NCBI GenBank assembly: GCA_035697325.1
Contig: DASSDB010000002.1
Span: 403,232 to 467,231, forward strand
Length of the DNA stretch: 64,000 nucleotides
Reading direction: 5' to 3'
From: Candidatus Saccharimonadales bacterium
GTDB taxonomy: Bacteria > Patescibacteriota > Saccharimonadia > Saccharimonadales > Saccharimonadaceae
Below the pieces are notes generated by a model. The model was given only the letters and a program-made list of their open reading frames with translations, was not told where the DNA came from and ran no database searches. The translations under genes and the position numbers were made by a program. Below are positions 57,635-64,000 of the stretch, piece after piece (the stretch's first letter is position 1; the number at the start of each line of letters is the position of its first letter).

Positions 57635-58807
57635 CTAAAAAATCTTCTCGTTTTTTAATTCGTCGGGTAGAAAACCTTTGTTGTGTTTAAAATCAGCTTC
57701 CCATTTGTAGCCCCCACCATAGCCGAGGTCTTTCATGAGTTTTGTCGGGGCGTTTCGAAGATGAAGCGGAACAGGCGCATCTGGATACTGCCGCGCTAGT
57801 GCCAGGGCCTGTGTCATGGCATCACTCGTTTGGCGCGACTTCTCGGCTTTAGCCAGTGCTGAAGCAACATGGAACAATACATAGTTACTCTCTGGCATGC
57901 CAATTCGTTCTACGGCCTGAAAAGCCGCTACCGCTAAGCCGAGTGCGCCGTTTCCTGCGAGACCAACATCTTCTGAGGCAAAAATAACCATGCGGCGTGC
58001 AATAAATTTAGGATCTTCGCCTGCTTCGATCATGCGGGCAAGGTAGTAAAGTGTCGCATTTACATTGCTTCCACGCATACTTTTAATAAACGCAGAAATG
58101 ACATTGTAGTGCATTTCGCCTTTTTTATCGTAACCAGGCACCCGTTTTTGGGCGGCAACCCGCACTACTTCGGGTGTTACTTTTTCCTTCATTGATAAAG
58201 CGAGCTCAAGATTGCCAAGAGCGACACGTGCATCGCCGCTAGACAATTGGGCTAGATAATCCAGGCCTTTTGGAGTGACTTGCTTCGTGGCCTTCAATTC
58301 CTTTAGTGCGCGCTTAAGAATGGCTATGATTTCATCTTTCGTGAGCGGCTCTAGTACGAGTACGCGAGTTCGCGAAAGAAGTGGGGTAATCACCTCAAAG
58401 CTTGGGTTTTCGGTTGTAGCGCCAATAAGTGTAATGAGTCCGCTTTCAACATGAGGCAAAAATGCATCTTGCTGAGCCTTATTAAAGCGGTGAATTTCAT
58501 CAACGAATAAGATCGTGCGAAGCTTTAAATTCCAGTTTTGCCTGGCATGCTCAATCACACGCTCCACATCTTTTTTGCCGCTTGTTACGGCAGAAAGTTC
58601 GATAAACTCGGCGTTTACCTCCTTGGCAATAATCCGTGCGAGCGTCGTCTTGCCGCTGCCCGGTGGTCCCCACAAAATAAGGCTTACCGGTTCTTTGTTT
58701 TTGACGATCCGACGCAAAATTTCCCCGCCGCCCAAAAGGTGGGTCTGGCCTATTACCTCATCGAGGGTCTGCGGTCGCATACGTTCGGCTAATGGTCGTC
58801 TCTCCAT
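57635..58807 (-). CDS. rarA: Replication-associated recombination protein A
   Basis: The 390 aa AAA+ ATPase: [22 protein letters not shown], Walker [13 protein letters not shown], Walker [18 protein letters not shown], sensor 1 [12 protein letters not shown], and the C-terminal tetramer domain ([27 protein letters not shown]). RarA/MgsA acts at stalled replication forks. It converges with the GT2 gene with no gap. Its -10 box predicts a fully leaderless mRNA. Confidence 0.96.
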   Translation of the reverse strand: MERRPLAERMRPQTLDEVIGQTHLLGGGEILRRIVKNKEPVSLILWGPPGSGKTTLARIIAKEVNAEFIELSAVTSGKKDVERVIEHARQNWNLKLRTILFVDEIHRFNKAQQDAFLPHVESGLITLIGATTENPSFEVITPLLSRTRVLVLEPLTKDEIIAILKRALKELKATKQVTPKGLDYLAQLSSGDARVALGNLELALSMKEKVTPEVVRVAAQKRVPGYDKKGEMHYNVISAFIKSMRGSNVNATLYYLARMIEAGEDPKFIARRMVIFASEDVGLAGNGALGLAVAAFQAVERIGMPESNYVLFHVASALAKAEKSRQTSDAMTQALALARQYPDAPVPLHLRNAPTKLMKDLGYGGGYKWEADFKHNKGFLPDELKNEKIF

Positions 58808-58813
58808 ACTATT

Positions 58814-58819
58814 ATTATA
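58814..58819 (-). promoter_or_regulatory. -10 box (TATAAT) of rarA (leaderless)
   Basis: On the minus strand the box ends 7 nt before ATG 58807. Confidence 0.6.
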
Positions 58820-58842
58820 AAATATTATGGTAAATGAAGAAA

Positions 58843-58894
58843 CCCCGAGAGGGGAATCTTCAAGCCGTATTAAGGCGAGATTCTCCTCCCGGGG
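58843..58894 (-). terminator. Terminator of 58900 gene
   Basis: Two 17 nt arms (58843-58859 and 58878-58894) pair throughout with two G-U pairs; on the minus strand followed by TTTCTTC. Confidence 0.75.
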
Positions 58895-58899
58895 CGGGT

Positions 58900-59277
58900 T
58901 CAGGCGCTCACGGAGAGCGGGTGGTCGCAGACGTTGCAGGCGGGCGCGCTTTTACGCGTCTCCATGAAGCAATTTCCGCAGATGGTCATCTCGGCCTGGC
59001 GGGCCGTCGGCGACCCCGACAGCGGCTTGCGCCCTTTGTCGGTGTTGTTTTCCGGGTGGAACAGATCGGCTTCGTCGCACGGTCCGAGGTTGGTGACAAC
59101 CCAGGTGTGAACGATGTCGATCGTCCTGTAGTTGAATGTCCCCGTGAGGTCGTGCAGCACCTTGAAGCACGTCGACAGGGACAGTCCGGTGCCCTCCGCC
59201 AACTGGGCTGCCGACACGAGGCCGGAAAGGATGCTGGCGACAGGGTTGTTGCAGATGATAATCGCAACCACCTCCAA
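58900..59277 (-). CDS. Small protein with HTH-like region and zinc ribbon
   Basis: Not assigned to a family. The 125 aa protein has a TTG start after TAAGG; a GTG at 59271 is an alternative. The N-terminal half (SGLVSAAQLAEGTGLSLSTCFKVLHDLTG, about 18-46) reads like a winged-helix or HTH, with AAQLAEGTGLSLSTCFKVL the helix-turn-helix. The C-terminus has CGNC and CNVC (about 99-116), a likely zinc ribbon. Probably a DNA-binding regulator. Own promoter, leader hairpin and terminator. Confidence 0.65.
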   Translation of the reverse strand: MEVVAIIICNNPVASILSGLVSAAQLAEGTGLSLSTCFKVLHDLTGTFNYRTIDIVHTWVVTNLGPCDEADLFHPENNTDKGRKPLSGSPTARQAEMTICGNCFMETRKSAPACNVCDHPLSVSA

Positions 59278-59280
59278 ATT

Positions 59281-59309
59281 GTTAACCTTACCGACTTTCG
59301 GTAATTAAC
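59281..59309 (-). promoter_or_regulatory. Leader hairpin or operator of 58900 gene
   Basis: GTTAA-CC-TTACCGA-CTT-TCGGTAA-TTAAC is a near-perfect dyad between promoter and start codon. It could be an operator for the encoded HTH protein or an RNA hairpin. Confidence 0.5.
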
Positions 59310-59313
59310 TTAA

Positions 59314-59342
59314 ATTATAACATAAAAATTAATAAAAAGCAA
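59314..59342 (-). promoter_or_regulatory. Promoter of 58900 gene
   Basis: Minus strand: TTGCTT, exact 17 bp, TATAAT, with the ATTTTTATGT-TATAATTTAA context shared with the promoter at 6948-6976. Confidence 0.65.
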
Positions 59343-59374
59343 TAGTCTTATTGACTAAAGTATCGTGGGATAGT

Positions 59375-59762
59375 ATGAATATATGCATGACGGAAGCGCC
59401 GATTACATTCTGTAAAGGTTGTCCCAAAATCCCGGAAGGAGTGTGCGCGCAGTTAATCAGTGTCACTAATGTTACTGAAGCCGAAATGTGTCAGTATCGC
59501 ATCGGTCGGGATGCACCCGACTTGCTTCGTAACATAGGGGTTATCGATGGAGCCAGGATCACCGCCGTGGTCCTGTCATCGGAGAATCCGGCTGTGGAGG
59601 TGAGACGAAGCTCAGCCTATTGTTCTACGCGAGGGCAGGACGGATGAAGAAGTCGCCATGGCGGTCAAAGACTGCCCCGGGGTGAAACGAACGCGCACCG
59701 ACAAACTTCTGGGACGCCCGGGTGTGTGCGGTGCCCTAAGAGATCTCACCCAGAGACGCTAG
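59375..59762 (+). pseudogene. Cysteine-containing cassette gene with a frameshift
   Basis: The first frame runs to TGA at 59645 but loses protein character after about 59600 (ARITAVVLSSENPAVE). A second frame open from 59604 to TAG 59762 continues smoothly (DEAQPIVLREGRTDEEVAMA, then VKDCPGVKR and GRPGVCGALRDL). Skipping one base near 59600 joins them into about 128 aa with four to six Cys, including CKGCPKIPEGVC near the start. The start may be ATG 59375 or 59387. Not recognised. A TTGACT site and a terminator flank it. Confidence 0.55.
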
Positions 59763-59780
59763 TCCGCTTCGCGTAACGTC

Positions 59781-59814
59781 AACCCCGCCGATAGTGAATG
59801 TCGGCGGGGTTTTC
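59781..59814 (+). terminator. Terminator of 59375 gene
   Basis: AACCCCGCCGA and TCGGCGGGGTT, perfect 11 bp stem, then TTT. Confidence 0.8.
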
Positions 59815-59837
59815 AAAGTTCCTAAAATATCCCATGG

Positions 59838-59843
59838 TATAAT
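59838..59843 (+). promoter_or_regulatory. Extended -10 (TGG-TATAAT) of ddl
   Basis: Predicted start about 59850; ATG at 59855. Confidence 0.6.
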
Positions 59844-59854
59844 AAGACCACAAT

Positions 59855-60910
59855 ATGGATCGAACAACCGTTTTGCTATTATTCGGCGGTGAATCTTCCG
59901 AGCATGAGGTCTCGATCTCTTCGGCGCGCAATGTATATGCCGCCATTGATGACACAAAGTATACGGTGCTCCTTGGATATATTGATCGTCATGGTAAGTG
60001 GTGGCTTCTTGACAGTTTTGGTGAATCTATCGTTACCCATGGTGCGCCGCAACTTATGCCAGTTCTCGGTGCGGGAAGTTTTGTCACTATGCCCGAATCA
60101 AGAATCGTCAAACCCGACGTTATCTTGCCTGTTCTTCATGGAAAAAACGGCGAAGACGGCAGTGTGCAAGGTTTGGCTCAGCTTCTTCATATACCTATGG
60201 TGGGCTGTGATATGATAGCAAGCGCGCTCTGTATGGACAAAGTTGCGACAAAACAACTCCTTCGCGCCAATAATATTTCGGTTGTTCCGTACGAAAAGCA
60301 TTTCATTACCGATGAACTTCCTGATTTCAATAGGCTTAGTATGAGGCTGGGAAGTCCACTCTTCGTCAAGCCTGCTCGAGCTGGCAGCTCGGTAGGGGTG
60401 AGTAAAATATATAGTGAAGACGAGCTCGAGCAAGCGTTAAGCGAAGCACACAAGCACGACGATATGGTATTGATTGAGGCCGGTGTTGCTGGGTATGAAC
60501 TCGAAGTAGCGGTCTTAGGTAACCCGCCATATCATCAAGCCAGTGTTGTTGGTGAAATAGAACCAGACGGTGATTTTTATAGTTACGATGCAAAATACGC
60601 CCCCAGTAGCACTTCAAAAATCACCATTCCTGCTCAAATAGAGGCGGATACGAGCAAAACCATTCGTGATATCGCTTTAAAAGCATATGAGATCCTCGGT
60701 TGCAAAGGACTTTCTCGAGTTGATTTCTTCCTTCAAGATGACGGAACAATTTTTGTTAACGAAATCAATACATTGCCAGGTTTTACAAACATCAGTATGT
60801 ATCCTAAGCTCTGGCGCGAAGAAGGTATTTCGTATCCCGAACTTATAGAACGCTTTATTTCACTCGCGTTAGACGCTACAATAAAGCCAGCAGACAAAAC
60901 GGAGGAATAG
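59855..60910 (+). CDS. ddl: D-alanine--D-alanine ligase
   Basis: The 351 aa ATP-grasp enzyme joins two D-Ala for peptidoglycan. N-terminal FGGESSEHEVSISSA, mid PVLHGKNGEDGSVQGL, ATP-grasp KPARAGSSVGVSK and metal site VNEINTLPGFTNISMYPKL. A Tyr-containing or Phe-containing active loop decides D-Ala versus D-lactate specificity; I cannot settle it by eye. It implies that this organism builds its own wall precursors, at least in part. Confidence 0.96.
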   Translation: MDRTTVLLLFGGESSEHEVSISSARNVYAAIDDTKYTVLLGYIDRHGKWWLLDSFGESIVTHGAPQLMPVLGAGSFVTMPESRIVKPDVILPVLHGKNGEDGSVQGLAQLLHIPMVGCDMIASALCMDKVATKQLLRANNISVVPYEKHFITDELPDFNRLSMRLGSPLFVKPARAGSSVGVSKIYSEDELEQALSEAHKHDDMVLIEAGVAGYELEVAVLGNPPYHQASVVGEIEPDGDFYSYDAKYAPSSTSKITIPAQIEADTSKTIRDIALKAYEILGCKGLSRVDFFLQDDGTIFVNEINTLPGFTNISMYPKLWREEGISYPELIERFISLALDATIKPADKTEE

Positions 60911-60915
60911 CACGC

Positions 60916-61665
60916 GTGGATGGATTTATCATTTTTATCATAATCATTGTTGGTATTTATATTCTGAGTGGAATAAAAATCATTAACCAATACGAGCGTG
61001 GCGTCGTGCTCACACTCGGGCGTTTTACTGGCCTTCGAAATCCTGGTCTTCGAGTCGTCGTACCGGTTTTTCAGCGGATCATTCGAGTTGATGTGCGCTC
61101 AACGCCTATTGATGTTCCAAAACAAGAGGTGATTACTAAAGACAATGTAACCGTTGGCGTTGATGCGGTTGTGTATTTCAAAGTGATTGATGCGCCAAAG
61201 GCAGTACTTGAAACGACCAATTATATTTATGCAACTAGCCAGTTTGCACAGGCAGCTCTTCGCGATGTGACAGGTAATGTTGATCTCGACGACCTGCTTT
61301 CGAAGCGAGAGGAAATCAGCCAGCAGATTAAAGAAATCGTCGACCGTCAAACCGACCAATGGGGAATTGATGTTGAGAACGTAAAGGTGCAAAATATCGA
61401 ACTTCCTCAGGATATGAAGCGCGCAATGGCCAAGCAAGCTGAGGCTGAGCGTGAGCGCCGAGCGGTTATTATTACGGCAGATGGTGAAAAAGCGGCGGCG
61501 CAGGCTGTGGCGGATGCGGCAGCAATGCTTACAAAGATTCCTGGCGGTATTAATATTCGTACGCTTCAGACGCTCGAAAAAATCAGTGCCGAACCGAGTC
61601 AAAAAACCTTGTTTGTCCTTCCTGCCGAGCTAACTGAAGCTGTCGGTAAAATACTCCGTAAATAA
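60916..61665 (+). CDS. SPFH/stomatin-like membrane protein
   Basis: The 249 aa protein starts at GTG after GGAGG. One N-terminal span (FIIFIIIIVGIYILSG), then the SPFH domain: NQYERGVVLTLGRFTGLRNPGLRVVVP, VRSTPIDVPKQEVITKDNVTV, and a C-terminal coiled coil (KRAMAKQAEAERERRAVIITADGEK). Prokaryotic stomatins organise membrane proteases such as NfeD/htpX-type. It lies 5 nt after ddl and is probably co-transcribed. Confidence 0.94.
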   Translation: MDGFIIFIIIIVGIYILSGIKIINQYERGVVLTLGRFTGLRNPGLRVVVPVFQRIIRVDVRSTPIDVPKQEVITKDNVTVGVDAVVYFKVIDAPKAVLETTNYIYATSQFAQAALRDVTGNVDLDDLLSKREEISQQIKEIVDRQTDQWGIDVENVKVQNIELPQDMKRAMAKQAEAERERRAVIITADGEKAAAQAVADAAAMLTKIPGGINIRTLQTLEKISAEPSQKTLFVLPAELTEAVGKILRK

Positions 61666-61763
61666 ATATGTAACTCAGGAGGGCTCATGGCGTCTTAGAG
61701 CTATGAGCCCTTGAAAATCCTCAAGAAATACCTTATACTACCTCAAGTTACCATCTGTTTTCT

Positions 61764-61839
61764 GGCTCTTTAGCTCAGTTGGTAGAGCAGAGGCCTGAAG
61801 AGCCTTGTGTCCCCAGTTCGAGTCTGGGAGGAGCCACCA
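61764..61839 (+). tRNA. tRNA-Phe (anticodon GAA)
   Basis: Acceptor GGCTCTT/AGGAGCC, D-arm AGCTCAGTTGGTAGAGC, anticodon loop CTGAAGA, T-arm GTTCGAGTC, encoded ACCA. Confidence 0.95.
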
Positions 61840-61857
61840 AGATTATTTACAGATACG

Positions 61858-61893
61858 AAAAGTTCCAGATTTTATTTTCTGGAACTTTTTTGT
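61858..61893 (+). terminator. Terminator of tRNA-Phe
   Basis: AAAAGTTCCAGA and TCTGGAACTTTT around an 8 nt loop, then TT. Confidence 0.85.
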
Positions 61894-61917
61894 TTTGTCT
61901 GACCCCCTGTTATCTTT

Positions 61918-61930
61918 AGTTCGAGTCTGG
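61918..61930 (+). repeat. Second copy of the tRNA-Phe T-arm sequence
   Basis: AGTTCGAGTCTGG is an exact copy of tRNA-Phe 61816-61828, 102 bp downstream and after the terminator. It may be an attachment-site scar or a tRNA remnant. Confidence 0.55.
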
Positions 61931-62010
61931 CGGGGACGGATTACTACAATTTTTAAGGTAGAATATGAAATGTGAAGGTCAAATAAGTAAGAGATTACAG
62001 GTATTGTAAA

Positions 62011-62649
62011 ATGGCTCATGAAATTCCCAACCTAAACGAATTTGAAGGCACAGTCTTCCTTGATCAAGATGACACACTTGCTCCGACTGCCGGAGGCATT
62101 GAAGCTATTTTCGCAGAAGTCGGCGATCCTACTCGACTTGTAAGCGAGCGCCAGCGCCAGCGAATTCAAAGTCAAGAATTAGCGGCGGCTCAAGGCACTT
62201 TAGTTGTACCACCCTATGACATCCGTGACCATTTAGGGCCAAACCCTAGCTTTGAGCTTGAAGGCGAGCCATATAACCTGTCTGAAGAGGATATTATCGC
62301 AATTGCACGGCGACTACGAGAAAAAAATCCTGACCGGCTTTTTCCGGATGCGCGTCGGTCACTTGGCAGGCTGGCAACACGTAACCTAGTTCCAGTCATA
62401 CTTTCATATGGAGATGATTTCACTCAACGCCTGAAAGCATCTTTGAATGGACTTGACGAGTATCCCGTAGAAGTAGTTGACGAGCTAAAGGGCGACTATT
62501 TAAAAAAGCGGGCGATAGGCCCATACCTTCTCGTCGATGATCGCAGTAAACATCTTCCCAAACGAGGTGGTGTTTTGTATAACCCAAGCGGAAAGGCTAC
62601 AACGTATGATGGCCCGACTATACGGAGCCATGATGAGCTTTGGCGATAG
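62011..62649 (+). CDS. HAD-like hydrolase, divergent
   Basis: The 212 aa protein has motif I as FLDQDDTLAPT, a Ser in VILSYGDDF at motif II, Lys in GDYLKKRAIGPY and motif IV in YLLVDDRSKHL. These fit a HAD phosphatase; the cap region (about 35-100) is not typical of a named subgroup and contains VSERQRQRIQSQELAAA. The start ATG has a weak site. It lies between tRNA-Phe and the APC permease, alone. Substrate unknown. Confidence 0.75.
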   Translation: MAHEIPNLNEFEGTVFLDQDDTLAPTAGGIEAIFAEVGDPTRLVSERQRQRIQSQELAAAQGTLVVPPYDIRDHLGPNPSFELEGEPYNLSEEDIIAIARRLREKNPDRLFPDARRSLGRLATRNLVPVILSYGDDFTQRLKASLNGLDEYPVEVVDELKGDYLKKRAIGPYLLVDDRSKHLPKRGGVLYNPSGKATTYDGPTIRSHDELWR

Positions 62650-62759
62650 AGCCGCTGCGACTAGTCATTCCAGTAGTCTCAATAGCGAACCTTCCAGAAG
62701 TCCGAAAAAAATATCTCGGATTTTATTTTCTAGAAAAGGTCCACTGGTATCCGTGCTGA

Positions 62760-62765
62760 TATACT
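62760..62765 (+). promoter_or_regulatory. -10 box (TATACT) of APC permease gene (leaderless)
   Basis: Ends exactly 7 nt before ATG 62772. Confidence 0.6.
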
Positions 62766-62771
62766 AAAAAC

Positions 62772-64000
62772 ATGAGTACGGTTTCTCGGCTTCGACGGAC
62801 TGTTGGCACCACCATGCTTACTTTGTATGGTATTGGCAATATCGTGGGGGCCGGTGTATATGTGTTGGTGGGAAAGATTGCCGAACCGGCAGGGTATCTT
62901 GCGGTGCTCGCCTTTCTGCTGGCGGCGCTCGTGGCTTTTTGTGCCGCGTTGAGTTATGCAGAACTGGCGGCGCGGTTTCCTGTAAGCGCCGGCATCGCCG
63001 TATATTTACACGAGGCTTTCAAGGCCAAGCGGCTATCGACAGTTATTGGCCTGCTGCTGGTGTTGGCCGGAACTATTTCAACCGCCACACTTCTCAAAGG
63101 TTTTAGCGGTTATTTCACGCACTTCGTATCAGTTGACCCACGGCTAGTGATTGCATTGGCAGTGGTAGCACTGTTGGCTGTCATGCTGCGCGGGATTAAA
63201 GAATCGGTAGGTACGGCGGCGATTCTGACTATTATTGAGGTTGGTGGATTGCTGTTCTTGATGGCAGCGATTCTTATAGCTGAGCCCGGTGCGTTAGCTG
63301 CCTATGGCGGTAGTTTTTCGCATGCAATTGGTACGGTAGACGCAGCAGCGCTGGCTGGCATCCTGGCCGCGGCTCTCATTGCATTTTATGCATTTATTGG
63401 GTTCGAAGATATGGTCAATATTGCAGAAGAAGTGAAGAGACCGCAACATGCCTACCCGAAAGCCATCTTGGCAGCGATGGCCTGTGTTACCGTACTGTAC
63501 GTTGCGGTCGCCGCGGTGACATTGGGCGTACTAACTCCGCGGGCGTTAAGTGAAAGCTCTGCTCCGCTGGCCGATGCCTATGCTACAGCTACCGGCCAAT
63601 CACCGGCATTGATTATCGGAGTCAGCTTGGTGGCTACGTTGAATGGAGTGATTGTTAATGTGGTAATGGGGTCACGATTTTTGTACGGGCTGGCCAGCCG
63701 GGGATGGATTCCTTCGTGGTTTGGCGGAGTATCAAAACGGCACGTCCCGGCACGTGGGCTAGTGGTGGTTGGCGTCGGTGCGGCGCTGTGTGCCTTTCTG
63801 TTGCCGATTGAGCAACTTGCCCAAGCTACGAGTTTGCTCCTGCTGGTTGTTTTCCTGGCTGTCAACATATCGCTCATTGTTATTCGAAGGCGGCATTCTG
63901 TAACAAGTCGCGAGATACGGATTTCTCCGCATTTTGTTCCTTGGGTAGGTGCCGTAGCTAGCGGTTTACTGTTAGCGGGTCAGGTAGTCCTCTTTGTAAA
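62772..64000 (+). CDS. APC-family amino acid permease (5' part)
   Basis: The frame is open to the window end (409 codons so far). The N-terminus has the APC substrate motif MLTLYGIGNIVGAGVYVLVG in the first span, followed by about eleven more hydrophobic segments. Further marks are FYAFIGFEDMVNIAEEVKRP, the APC EE motif, and SRFLYGLASRGWIPSWFG. It imports amino acids by ion coupling, as expected for an organism that scavenges. The C-terminus lies beyond the window. Confidence 0.93.
   Translation, partial: MSTVSRLRRTVGTTMLTLYGIGNIVGAGVYVLVGKIAEPAGYLAVLAFLLAALVAFCAALSYAELAARFPVSAGIAVYLHEAFKAKRLSTVIGLLLVLAGTISTATLLKGFSGYFTHFVSVDPRLVIALAVVALLAVMLRGIKESVGTAAILTIIEVGGLLFLMAAILIAEPGALAAYGGSFSHAIGTVDAAALAGILAAALIAFYAFIGFEDMVNIAEEVKRPQHAYPKAILAAMACVTVLYVAVAAVTLGVLTPRALSESSAPLADAYATATGQSPALIIGVSLVATLNGVIVNVVMGSRFLYGLASRGWIPSWFGGVSKRHVPARGLVVVGVGAALCAFLLPIEQLAQATSLLLLVVFLAVNISLIVIRRRHSVTSREIRISPHFVPWVGAVASGLLLAGQVVLFV

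Noticed and set aside
58834-59304. Plus-strand 156 aa ORF opposite the 58900 gene
   Set aside because: GC-rich shadow of the minus gene; it spans the terminator and leader hairpin and has no promoter.

Overview
The window looks like chromosomal DNA of a Patescibacteria (CPR) bacterium, most probably a Saccharibacteria (TM7) relative. The grounds are gene content and style: compact, often ATGA-coupled core genes, shortened housekeeping enzymes (alanyl-tRNA synthetase without its C-terminal domains, DNA ligase without its zinc finger, a compact UvrC), CPR-type conserved membrane proteins, and many genes whose -10 box sits so close to the start codon that the transcript should be nearly leaderless. 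The genetic code appears standard (UGA ends many genes). This placement is inference; no 16S rRNA is present.

Layout. 1-4141: tatD end, two small unknowns, then a coupled iscS-DUF218-mnmA operon (sulfur transfer to tRNA). 4590-14463: alaS, an FtsA/PilM-like actin-fold ATPase, a membrane protein, ruvX, mltG, a LysM-CHAP wall hydrolase behind a structured leader, and obgE. 14543-18654: a JmjC-type oxygenase cassette, a large free-standing structured RNA, exonuclease I and a nonsense-interrupted IMPase-like gene. 18773-32844: uvrA, DedA, L25, a heterodimeric ABC exporter, trhO, uvrC, a prepilin, a holin-like protein, secG and a peptide-binding protein. 32875-45625: tRNA-Leu(GAG), HAD hydrolase, tRNA-Cys and tRNA-Leu(UAA), NlpC/P60 hydrolase, lemA-htpX, ligA, HD and Ham1 hydrolases, an ABC gene broken by three single-base deletions, an ABC-2 exporter and an RRM protein. 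45788-50936: an accessory island (candidate sRNA, tRNA-Ala, dam remnant, TetR-like regulator, unknowns, a membrane-anchored lysozyme-like enzyme, a repeated membrane protein). 51000-64000: typA, Nudix, trehalase, two glycosyltransferases, rarA, two small cassettes, ddl, an SPFH protein, tRNA-Phe, HAD protein and the start of an APC permease.

Two gene populations are interleaved. Core genes use an extended -10 promoter (TGN-TATAAT or TATACT) with a predicted leader of about 0-5 nt and no Shine-Dalgarno. Accessory genes are more GC-rich, stand alone, and most carry a -35/17 bp/-10 promoter, a Shine-Dalgarno and their own strong hairpin terminator. Most broken genes lie among the accessory set. 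The most interesting candidate for something undescribed is the roughly 620-nt RNA at 15315-15934, closed by a perfect 16-bp end-to-end stem with its own promoter and terminator.
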